Source: Thermoplasmata archaeon | Lineage (GTDB): Archaea; Thermoplasmatota; Thermoplasmata; Thermoplasmatales; Thermoplasmataceae | Assembly (NCBI GenBank): GCA_021806345.1 | Contig: JAJZXP010000349.1 | Span: forward strand, 1-27,964 | Direction of reading: 5' to 3' | DNA: 27,964 nucleotides | The notes under the pieces: generated by a model | What the model was told of the DNA's origin: nothing | Seen by the model: only the letters and a program-made list of their open reading frames with translations | Databases searched by the model: none | Position numbers and translations under genes: made by a program | In this document: in pieces, positions 20,101 to 27,004 of the stretch | Numbering within the stretch: the first letter of the stretch is position 1 | How the letters are laid out: every line of letters begins with the position of its first letter

Positions 20101-20709
20101 TACTCTTTCGCTTCCCCCGATGATGAAGTATCCCCCAGAGTCAGTTGGGTCTTCCCCAACATACTGCAGTTTTTCCTTTCTTGTTCCATTTATTGGTGCA
20201 TTGTTTTTTTCCCCGTTTGTCTTCTCGATATACCTGTCAAGATTAGAACCATAAAGCGTGCATACCTTAGTTCTAACCATGACTGGCATTTCCCCTATTT
20301 TGATAGTGTCCGGTTCCCTTTCAATTCCATCTTCCACGACTCTTAGCTTGAGATAAATTGGAGCGGTATAGTTTAGGTCTCTTATTCTAGCCTCCTGTGG
20401 CGTGATTTGATTCACTGCCCCTGAGGCTTCCTTTATTTCTGGCTGCTCCACTCTTATTGTCATGTCGCCAACGTATTTGCCCCTCTCTTTCTGCCTTCCG
20501 AAATAAATCTTGATTTCCCTGCCCGCAGTCTTGGTCTTATCTAAAACAATAACCCCTGGTTCTTCCTCATCTGATAGTCGAGTTTCGTCAACTATCCTTT
20601 GCATCAGGCTATCTGTATTATCCGGGGAGGCCACAAAGACATTCATAGACTCAATTTGGTGATTTACAATACTTTCATTTTTAAAAAACGATTCAATAAT
20701 TTCCTTCAT
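17107..20709 (-). CDS. rpo2: RNA polymerase subunit Rpo2 (unsplit B)
   Basis: Second-largest RNA polymerase subunit as one 1200-residue chain. Some archaea split it into B'' and B', but no break is present here. Landmarks are the fork region [20 protein letters not shown] and [28 protein letters not shown]...CQRCG is a zinc-ribbon-like pair. [15 protein letters not shown] (954-968) lies at the active centre. [17 protein letters not shown] and the C-terminal zinc site CGNQSCGH...CPVCG contact the clamp. The start overlaps the rpo5 stop by 4 bases. Confidence 0.98.
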
Positions 20710-20969
20710 TTAAAAACCTCATTTGTTGTTACCCTAAAATATTCAGTCATTCCCACAGTTGGGTTTTTCCTCACAATTCTTATAATTCTATTTGCCCCTA
20801 TTTCGCCATGAATTTCCATGAGGGCTTTTACCGCTGGGTCAGTAAGATTTATTTTTGGCAGCATATTTTTCTCAGTTTTAAGTGATTTAAGAATTTGGGC
20901 CTCATCCTTTTTTTCTACTAAATAATGTTCCGGTACTAATTCGTGGTGCAACACGTTAAACTTACTCAT
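20706..20969 (-). CDS. rpo5: RNA polymerase subunit Rpo5 (RpoH)
   Basis: Archaeal counterpart of the C-terminal domain of eukaryotic Rpb5; it contacts downstream DNA at the jaw. The typical start [15 protein letters not shown] and the end [20 protein letters not shown], then [17 protein letters not shown], are clear. I place the start at the ATG at 20969 (87 residues), 3 bases after a strong AGGAGGG. The frame stays open back to a TTG at 20993, but that codon lies inside the tRNA-Lys gene and would add eight residues encoded largely by tRNA sequence. First protein gene of the rpo5-rpo2-rpo1N-rpo1C-nusA operon. Confidence 0.96.
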   Translation of the reverse strand: MSKFNVLHHELVPEHYLVEKKDEAQILKSLKTEKNMLPKINLTDPAVKALMEIHGEIGANRIIRIVRKNPTVGMTEYFRVTTNEVFK

Positions 20970-20972
20970 TTT

Positions 20973-20980
20973 ATCCCTCC
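20973..20980 (-). promoter_or_regulatory. Strong Shine-Dalgarno of rpo5, abutting the tRNA 3' end
   Basis: Minus-strand AGGAGGGA (complement of 20973-20980) lies 3 bases before the rpo5 ATG and only 5 bases after the mature 3' end of tRNA-Lys (20986). It decides the rpo5 start. Because the tRNA must be processed out, the rpo mRNA 5' end may be made by tRNA 3' cleavage. Confidence 0.7.
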
Positions 20981-20985
20981 TAAAC

Positions 20986-21058
20986 GGGCCCAAGGGGATT
21001 CGAACCCCTGACCCTCTGGTTAAAAGCCAGATGCTCTACCTAGCTGAGCTATGGGCCC
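20986..21058 (-). tRNA. tRNA-Lys (UUU)
   Basis: A 73-base intron-free cloverleaf on the minus strand. The acceptor GGGCCCA pairs with TGGGCCC. The D arm contains GCTCAGCTAGGTAGAGC. The anticodon arm is TCTGG-CTTTTAA-CCAGA with anticodon TTT. The T arm is AGGGG-TTCGAAT-CCCCT. No CCA is encoded. It lies 16 bases upstream of the rpo5 start codon in the same direction. Confidence 0.96.
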
Positions 21059-21090
21059 CCTTAATCGCAGGGGATGGAAATAGTTTCTTG

Positions 21091-21099
21091 CAATATAAA
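21091..21099 (-). promoter_or_regulatory. TATA-like promoter of tRNA-Lys and possibly the rpo operon
   Basis: Minus-strand TTTATATTG (complement of 21091-21099) is centred about 37 bases before the tRNA-Lys 5' end, predicting a start near 21069 and a short 5' leader. I see no other TATA-like element between it and rpo5, so it may also drive the rpo5-nusA operon. Confidence 0.4.
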
Positions 21100-21271
21100 C
21101 ATTCTTTATGTTAGCCAAAACAAGACGCTGGGGGACCACGGAAAACTCGGATAAGTTTAACATCTGCACCTTTAAACCTTTTAAACAGTCTTAGGTATAG
21201 TTCCAAAGAATAAAAGTTTATCTGATTAAGACGGATAAAAATTTGGCGCAATAAACATGAAATGTCCATGA

Positions 21272-21282
21272 ATATATTATAA
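21272..21282 (+). promoter_or_regulatory. TATA-like promoter of the M13 peptidase gene
   Basis: ATATATTATAA is centred about 25 bases before the ATG at 21301, with no Shine-Dalgarno between them. This predicts a leaderless mRNA and supports the chosen start codon. The rest of the 21059-21271 spacer shows no gene. Confidence 0.55.
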
Positions 21283-21300
21283 AGACCATAATCTCCTCGA

Positions 21301-23298
21301 ATGAATGGAAAAATAAGAACTGATCTATTGATTACCGGGAAAGAAGAACAGAAGAAATCGGTATTCTCAGTAAACTATATGCAAAAAAATGTTGACCCAC
21401 TTATAAATTTTCATGAATTCGCCTACGGAAACTGGCTGAAGAACAATCCGATTCCGGGAGATAAGTACAGATGGTCAGCTTCAGATGAACTTGATGCCAG
21501 GAACCTCTATCTGCTGGGTAAGATTCTCGAGGAAGCCAGTGATCATTTTCAGGAGAATTCTATAAAAGGACAGTTGGGAAGATTCTACATTTCGGCCATG
21601 AATTTAGAAAAACATGAAGAGTTAGGAACTCACCCAATAAAACAATTAATGACTTTGGTCGACAGCATCGAAGACCAGGATAGTGTGTATAACTTAATTC
21701 CTGCTTTCCACAAAAAGGGGATTATGACGCTATTTTCCCAGGAAACATTTGGAGATCTCAAGAATAGCTCAAAATATGCATTTTATCTCTCGCAAGGGGG
21801 TATATCAATGCCCAGTAGGGATTACTATGAAAAAGAGGAATTTAATGAAATTAGAACCAAGTTCACCAATCACGTGGATAGGATGTTCAAATTATTTGGA
21901 GAATCGGGAGGGGAACACAATGACTTGGGAAAGCGGGTCTTGAAACTGGAAACAGCGATTGCAAAAAACAGCAGATATCCCGAAGAACTTAGAGACCCTG
22001 AAAGAAATTACAATAAAACCACGGTCAGTTCAATAGATGAATTTACTGGAAGCAAAAGATTTGCGGATTATTTGAAAGAAATGGGCTTGGGGAAAATGGA
22101 TTACCTAATAGTTGGTCAGCCGGAATTTTTCAAAAACTTAGTGGATATGCTGAGGGAAGTTCCAGTTAATGATTGGAAAATTTACATAAAATGGAGGGTT
22201 ATTCACGCCTGTTCTCCTTACCTCACGGGTGAAATTGAAAGGGAGAATTTTGAATTCTACCAGAAAGCATTGCTCGGACAGAAAGAAATGGAAAGAAAGT
22301 GGAAGAAAATAACCAAGTTGACAGATCATCTTTTTGGAGAGGCACTAGGAAAGCTGTACGTGGATAAGTATTTCGGGGAAGAGTCCAAGGCGAGAATGGA
22401 ACAGATGGTTGATGACTTAAAGGAGGTTTTTAAGGCTAGAATAGAAAATCTGGATTGGATGGGACAGGAAACCAAGGAGAAGGCACTTGAAAAATTTAGC
22501 AGATTTAGGGCTAAAATAGGATATCCTTCCAAATTCATCGATTATTCTCAGGTTGAAGTTAAAGATGATGATTTCTTTGGAAATGTAATGCGTGCGGCAG
22601 AATTTGAAATTAACAGAAATCTGTCAAGAGTTGGGAAGGATGTGGACAGGGAACTGTGGGAAATGACACCACCGACAGTTAACGCATATTTCTCACCGAC
22701 TGACAATGAAATCGTGTTTCCTGCAGGAATCCTTCAGCCTCCATTTTTTGATCCCGATATGGATGACGCTGTCAACTATGGAGCAACAGGCGGAACAATA
22801 GCACATGAAATAACCCACGGGTTTGACGATGAGGGTAGGAAATTTGACAAAGACGGTAACCTTGGAGATTGGTGGACAGAGGAAGACAAGGTAAAATTTG
22901 AAGAAAAGGCAAACAGTGTTGTCAAACTTTACTCATCTTACGATGCAATTCCCGGTGTTAAGATAAATGGAAAACTAACCCTTGGAGAGAATATCGCCGA
23001 CCTTGGTGGCATAACAATTGCTCTTGAAGCTTTAAAAATGAGACTCAAGAAGAACCCGGAAATGAATAAGAGGATCAATGGGTTAACACCAATTCAAAGA
23101 TTCTTTTTAGGATGGGCTCAGGGCTGGAGGACTAATTCTACGGATGAATATGTAAAAATGCAGGTATCAAGGGATCCGCATTCCCCAGACAACATCAGGG
23201 CAGATCTTCCCTGCATGGTCTGTGATGATTTTGAGGAGGCTTTCAGGGAATTTTCAAATAGCGGTAAGTGTGAGGTACCCAGAATACTGATATGGTAA
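21301..23298 (+). CDS. M13 (neprilysin/PepO) family zinc metallopeptidase
   Basis: A 665-residue gluzincin endopeptidase of family M13, which cuts short peptides inside a closed two-lobed chamber. The N-terminal family start VDPLINFHEFAYGNWLKNN is at about residues 32-50. N461-A-Y of the substrate-binding strand is followed by PTDNEIVFPAGILQPPFF. The zinc site is HEITH at 502-506, with the third ligand in ENIADLGG (E563, with D567). H627 and R633 in SRDPHSPDNIR match the transition-state histidine and arginine of neprilysin. The chain ends in PRILIW, as in bacterial PepO. No signal peptide or membrane span is visible, so it is probably cytosolic, for peptide turnover. The start is supported by the leaderless promoter; an internal Met at residue 27 is the alternative. 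Confidence 0.95.
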   Translation: MNGKIRTDLLITGKEEQKKSVFSVNYMQKNVDPLINFHEFAYGNWLKNNPIPGDKYRWSASDELDARNLYLLGKILEEASDHFQENSIKGQLGRFYISAMNLEKHEELGTHPIKQLMTLVDSIEDQDSVYNLIPAFHKKGIMTLFSQETFGDLKNSSKYAFYLSQGGISMPSRDYYEKEEFNEIRTKFTNHVDRMFKLFGESGGEHNDLGKRVLKLETAIAKNSRYPEELRDPERNYNKTTVSSIDEFTGSKRFADYLKEMGLGKMDYLIVGQPEFFKNLVDMLREVPVNDWKIYIKWRVIHACSPYLTGEIERENFEFYQKALLGQKEMERKWKKITKLTDHLFGEALGKLYVDKYFGEESKARMEQMVDDLKEVFKARIENLDWMGQETKEKALEKFSRFRAKIGYPSKFIDYSQVEVKDDDFFGNVMRAAEFEINRNLSRVGKDVDRELWEMTPPTVNAYFSPTDNEIVFPAGILQPPFFDPDMDDAVNYGATGGTIAHEITHGFDDEGRKFDKDGNLGDWWTEEDKVKFEEKANSVVKLYSSYDAIPGVKINGKLTLGENIADLGGITIALEALKMRLKKNPEMNKRINGLTPIQRFFLGWAQGWRTNSTDEYVKMQVSRDPHSPDNIRADLPCMVCDDFEEAFREFSNSGKCEVPRILIW

Positions 23299-23597
23299 AT
23301 TTTTGCCATTTTGCAATATTTAAAGTCTTTAAGATTAGAGAAATTTTCTATTTTCCATCTCATAAACGATAATTCCATGACAACCTGATAAAAAACACAG
23401 CAATTTATGCCATTATATGTAAATAATTCGCGATTTACCCCACTATTTACTCAATTATTTACTAATTTTTGTACAAGATTGATAGCCCACGCTATACCTA
23501 TATGATTTTCATTGCATGTATGTTTTGTGCGAAGCATGCAAACATGAACTTAACCCCGATTCTTCTTCCTGCTGTAACCATCACATGTGAAAAATGA

Positions 23598-23768
23598 AAT
23601 GCAGTGACATGTGCATTCAACGGAATTGCTCCAGAAGGTCTGGTATTGAGGGTAGACAAGGGTCCTCAGTATGTGCCCAGTGATTTCAGTAAGAAATTGA
23701 TTTCAGATCCCGAATTCCGGTCGAAATACAGGGAGCACATCGAAAGCATGAAAAAAGGGGATTCTTAA
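23598..23768 (+). pseudogene. Remnant of an rve-type (DDE) transposase
   Basis: A 56-codon stretch open from just after a TGA (23595-23597) to a TAA (23766-23768), with no start codon. It encodes AFNGIAPEGLVLRVDKGPQY followed by VPSDFSKKL. This resembles the integrase-core segment around the second catalytic aspartate (consensus like G...LR.D.GPQY.S..F...L) of IS3/IS481-like transposases. The aspartate is kept, but flanking catalytic parts are missing, so this is a decayed fragment. Exact IS family cannot be fixed. Confidence 0.55.
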
Positions 23769-23770
23769 GA

Positions 23771-23992
23771 ATGAAAAAAACACAAAAGATGGAGGTGGAA
23801 GAAATTGGGATCTTATGAAGCGGAAAAGTGTTCCAGCTTTTGCTGGGTCGGATAGATGATCTTACAGAAAGTAAAATCAAATCAATGCGAATAAGAGCAA
23901 AGAATGAATCAAAGGCGAAAAGTATTAAGGATAAAATAAGGATAATAATGGAGAATCGGAAAAGGGGACTGCCTAAGGACTTTTTTCATTGA
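23771..23992 (+). pseudogene. Short frame interrupted by an in-frame TGA
   Basis: An ATG at 23771 opens 15 codons (MKKTQKMEVEEIGIL) ending in TGA (23816-23818). The same frame then continues for 57 codons without a stop to TGA at 23990-23992, encoding a lysine- and arginine-rich helical-looking segment (LLLGRIDDLTESKIKSMRIR...) that ends KRGLPKDFFH. It follows the transposase remnant by two bases and may be part of the same dead element or a separate broken gene. I do not recognise the family. The GTG at 23828 could start a 54-codon protein. Confidence 0.35.
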
Positions 23993-23996
23993 AGGT

Positions 23997-24018
23997 CACT
24001 CATAGACCAACATGAGTG
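23997..24018. repeat. Perfect 7-bp hairpin
   Basis: CACTCAT (23997-24003) and ATGAGTG (24012-24018) are perfect complements around an 8-base loop. It lies just after the broken frame ending at 23992. It could be a transcript 3' end or an IS-end remnant, but no U-tract follows. Confidence 0.35.
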
Positions 24019-24167
24019 TTTCATGAATAAAAGTTACGATATTTAAGAGGGGGTTCTGGAAATTCTCCTAATTAAATAAGCACTACAAAGCGTATACATG
24101 TTTCGATAGGATGAACAAATATCGGGTTTTAAGGTCGTAGTGAATGAAACTAATTTGAAAGATAGGT

Positions 24168-24215
24168 AATTAAATAAACATTGACTAAATATTACTTGTG
24201 ATAGATTTAGGAGGG
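24168..24215 (+). promoter_or_regulatory. Promoter region and Shine-Dalgarno of the surface-protein gene
   Basis: AATTAAATAAAC (24168-24179) is a TATA candidate; CTAAATATTA (24185-24194) is a second. AGGAGGG at 24209-24215 lies 10 bases before the TTG at 24226 and decides in favour of that start over the ATG at 24247. This leadered, strong-RBS design differs from the leaderless genes nearby. Confidence 0.45.
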
Positions 24216-24225
24216 CCGAACTTGA

Positions 24226-26538
24226 TTGAAAAATAAAACTGGACTAATGATCCTTCAATTCAGCATTGCATTGATCCTAGTTCTATCATTCAACGCCGCC
24301 CCCTTAGTCACGGCTCACAGCTATAAGGTGAATTCTCAGCATTTTAATCTTTCTAACAAAACTAACAAACAAAATAATGTAATTTACAACTTTACCGAAT
24401 TTGGTTTGTCTTATCCTCATATGAATTTTAACATTACAAATAAATCGAATTTTGATGCAAGTTTCTTCATAAAATCAGATAATTTCACTGGTGGATATTA
24501 TCTAACTAACAATAATTCATTGGCTTGTTTCCAAGTAAAAAACCAAAGGTATAGGTGGCTCGCTAATGTCCCTTATCTCAATTATCAGTATATGGATTAT
24601 AAAGGAGTTTATTACATTTTAATGCCATATTATAACTCCAAAGGAATCCTTTCCGAAATCGTAAGTTATGGAGCAAATTCTAATGGATACTTAGAATCAT
24701 TTTATTACAACTTGCATACTCATAAATCATTCGTGGATACCGAAAAAGATTACATAACCTATTCTTCCAACCTACAATTGAATTACCTAGGAAATAACAC
24801 ATCCTCTGTAATATTTTGCAATGATAAAATGCTCATTTTTAATATTGTGGATAACAGTTTAGTAGGTTCATATCTACTACCTTTTTTTGAAGCGAATAAC
24901 ATTTATTATATCTCACAATGGAAGATATTTGTGAACATTCAGGCTACAAATTCGAATAAAGACGATGTTTACATATATTCTTTCAATGAAGATACAGTTC
25001 ATTTAATTCAGCAATTAAATTATCTACCCTCCGGAACATTAGAGGTTGGTGGTGTCCCCGACATAGTGATTTATGGGACTGAGTTGTATTTTCAGGCACA
25101 GGGACCACGGGGAACGGGGTATTCAAATGTCATTCTTAACTTTTCGAAATCTAACCGGACTTTTTCCATTTTAAGTTCAAATTATAATTCTGGCAATTTG
25201 CCATCTGTTAACTTCAACCCACCTAATGACTATATCCCAATTATCACGCACAATGGTTTTTTGCCATTATTGCCAGGAGGATATTCCTCCCCTAATTCAC
25301 TTTTCTATAATATTTTTGATAGCACTTATATAAATTCATCTAACCAGGATCAAAATGCAACTGAACTATTGAAAGACCTAGTTGGTTATTCAGGCAATGA
25401 TATACATCAGGGTATTTCCTCATTCTCTTATAATTTTACTAACATGTCTGAATTGTGTATGCCTGACATTCTGCAACACAAGATGATCATTCTATTTCTG
25501 AGGAATCAAACAAACCTTGATGGCAATTTCAACGTTTCGGTTATTTCAAATATTGATAATTACAGCATAAATATTTCTGGTTGCAATTTTAAAATACTTA
25601 ATTCATCAATCAAAAATGAATTTAAAACTAGTCTGCAGTGGGGATCATATAACTTTAGCCTTAAGTATTATGGCAAATATATAGTATCTCGTGAGATTCT
25701 AATCTATCAAAACAGCACAATTTGGTTCAATACATCAAAATTTGTGTTATTTTTTAAGGGAAATGGAATTAAACAATTTAGTGTAAATATTAATAATACA
25801 ACAAGCACCACAAACAACGGAAGCATTATTATGCGTGTTTATGGGTTTGATTACAATTATACTGTGCGATATTTGAATAGGTCACTGAATGGGAGCGTGA
25901 ATTTGAACCAAAACAGAACTATATTAATATCAAATCCCACAATATTAAACTATTCACTTTCTGTCGAGGCAAATCTAGCTAATTTTTCCTTTAGAATAAA
26001 GAACCAGGTTTTCAGTACGTCTAATGGGTCTGTTAGGATATACCTTGACAATGGTACCTACAATTACAGTGCCTACTCAAACAAATATAACAATATCTCT
26101 GGTGTTTTACTAGTAAATAAAAGCATCAAACTTTATTTAAATTTCACTTTGGAGAAAACCAACAAAACGAAGATAAATTTCCGTTACTTGGTTACATTCA
26201 CGGAGGAAGGATTGCAGCTAGGAACTCTGTGGTCAGTAACAATGAACGGAAAGAAAGAAAATTCTACCTCTAGCGACATTTCTTTCATGCTTCCGAACGG
26301 AACCTATACTTTTGTCCTGGGAAATGACTCAAATTATACGGTATCAGCATTAAACAACACCATTGTTGTTAGAGGGGGCAATATTACAAAACAACTCAAT
26401 TTTTCCATTAAATCGGAAATATCGCCTGTAAACAATTTGTTCAATCCCTATGTTTACGGATTTGGTATCTTTATTGTAAGTCTAGTTTCCGTTACCTTAA
26501 TTTTAATTTATAGCTATAAGAAAAAAAGATCTCTTTAG
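24226..26538 (+). CDS. Large N-glycosylation-rich cell-surface protein
   Basis: A 770-residue secreted, membrane-anchored protein. A signal sequence occupies about residues 1-30 (LMILQFSIALILVLSF core). A C-terminal hydrophobic span (about 744-764, GIFIVSLVSVTLILIYSY) is followed by a basic KKKRSL stop-transfer tail, giving an outside domain of about 710 residues. About 45 N-x-S/T sequons are present, an exceptional density. Residues 60-400 are Tyr/Asn-rich beta-type sequence, possibly a propeller. The last part contains beta-sandwich segments, the final one beginning YLVTFTEEGLQLGTLWSV (about 653) with NGTYTFVL, a motif recurring in Thermoplasmata surface and thermopsin-like proteins. The TTG start is chosen for the AGGAGGG before it. 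The gene is more AT-rich than its neighbours and lies between IS remnants, so it may have been acquired. Possible roles are S-layer, adhesin or binding protein; no catalytic motif is seen. Confidence 0.8.
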   Translation: MKNKTGLMILQFSIALILVLSFNAAPLVTAHSYKVNSQHFNLSNKTNKQNNVIYNFTEFGLSYPHMNFNITNKSNFDASFFIKSDNFTGGYYLTNNNSLACFQVKNQRYRWLANVPYLNYQYMDYKGVYYILMPYYNSKGILSEIVSYGANSNGYLESFYYNLHTHKSFVDTEKDYITYSSNLQLNYLGNNTSSVIFCNDKMLIFNIVDNSLVGSYLLPFFEANNIYYISQWKIFVNIQATNSNKDDVYIYSFNEDTVHLIQQLNYLPSGTLEVGGVPDIVIYGTELYFQAQGPRGTGYSNVILNFSKSNRTFSILSSNYNSGNLPSVNFNPPNDYIPIITHNGFLPLLPGGYSSPNSLFYNIFDSTYINSSNQDQNATELLKDLVGYSGNDIHQGISSFSYNFTNMSELCMPDILQHKMIILFLRNQTNLDGNFNVSVISNIDNYSINISGCNFKILNSSIKNEFKTSLQWGSYNFSLKYYGKYIVSREILIYQNSTIWFNTSKFVLFFKGNGIKQFSVNINNTTSTTNNGSIIMRVYGFDYNYTVRYLNRSLNGSVNLNQNRTILISNPTILNYSLSVEANLANFSFRIKNQVFSTSNGSVRIYLDNGTYNYSAYSNKYNNISGVLLVNKSIKLYLNFTLEKTNKTKINFRYLVTFTEEGLQLGTLWSVTMNGKKENSTSSDISFMLPNGTYTFVLGNDSNYTVSALNNTIVVRGGNITKQLNFSIKSEISPVNNLFNPYVYGFGIFIVSLVSVTLILIYSYKKKRSL

Positions 26539-26578
26539 CATTTGACTGATATATAAGGAATTATTTCATTCTATTATT

Positions 26579-26866
26579 ATGTTAGTTAATGAATTATTCG
26601 CTATTGCAGTGGATCTTGAAAAATCATGGGGTGTCAGGGAAGTTAAATTTGATTGATCTGGAAAAAGACTTGACGTTTATATGGGAAGGATCTTGGAACT
26701 ATTGTCATGTCCAGTATGTAGAAAACCGTGTATAGATTACGATTCCTTAGAGATAAGATCGAGACATCTGGACTTCTTTCAATATGAAGCATGCATACAT
26801 GCAAGGATACCAAGAACAGACTAGGAAACGTTCTTACTAAAACAAGGTATAAGTAAACAATTTTGA
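26579..26866 (+). pseudogene. Decayed ISL3-family transposase, N-terminal fragment
   Basis: From an ATG at 26579 the frame encodes the N-terminal zinc-finger domain of ISL3 transposases: KSWGVREVKFD, then GKRLDVYMG, LLSCPVCRKPCIDYD with the CxxC zinc cysteines, and SRHLDFFQYEACIHARIPR. This matches the family pattern of a CPVC...YD...RHLDFFQY...ARVPR. It is interrupted by TGA (after KFD) and TAG (26822-26824, after PRTD), then ends at TGA 26864-26866. The remaining transposase, including all DDE catalytic parts, is absent. It is therefore a dead IS scar, not an active element. Confidence 0.85.
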
Positions 26867-26970
26867 AGTTACAGTATTTAGGGGCATAAACAAGAATGCC
26901 AGAATCAAAGAATAGTTTAAGAATGTAAGTTATCTAAACTTGCAGTTATATTATCCAAAAATCAGTAGAA

Positions 26971-26980
26971 ATTTAATATT
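26971..26980 (+). promoter_or_regulatory. TATA-like promoter of mtnA
   Basis: ATTTAATATT is centred about 29 bases before the ATG at 27005, with only a weak purine-rich TCAGG before the start codon, consistent with a nearly leaderless transcript. Confidence 0.5.
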
Positions 26981-27004
26981 GAGAAACAATAACAACCGAT
27001 CAGG

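Larger units (their letters stand above)
23299..24225. other. Gene-poor spacer with transposase debris
   Basis: About 930 bases after the M13 gene. It contains a decayed rve-type transposase fragment (23598-23768), a frame broken by a stop codon (23771-23992), a 7-bp hairpin (23997-24018) and the promoter/ribosome-binding site of the surface-protein gene. The first 300 bases (23299-23597) are AT-rich with stops in all frames. I see no intact gene, no clear terminal inverted repeat and no target duplication. Confidence 0.6.
26539..27004. other. Spacer with ISL3-type transposase remnant
   Basis: About 465 bases between the surface-protein gene and mtnA. Positions 26579-26866 hold a decayed ISL3-family transposase N-terminus, listed separately. 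The rest (26867-26970) is AT-rich with no supported gene, followed by the mtnA promoter. No terminal inverted repeats are evident. Confidence 0.6.

Noticed and set aside
20970..20993. Upstream TTG start for rpo5
   Set aside because: It would place codons inside tRNA-Lys; the ATG at 20969 has an ideal Shine-Dalgarno and gives the normal family length.
23499..23545. GCATG-rich stretch resembling 'gaagcatgca.acatg' in the ISL3 remnant
   Set aside because: Only about 12-15 bases are shared and the reading frames do not correspond; probably coincidence.
26579..26866. In-frame TGA and TAG read as selenocysteine or pyrrolysine
   Set aside because: The frame is a truncated ISL3 transposase with several stops and no catalytic domain; decay explains it without recoding.
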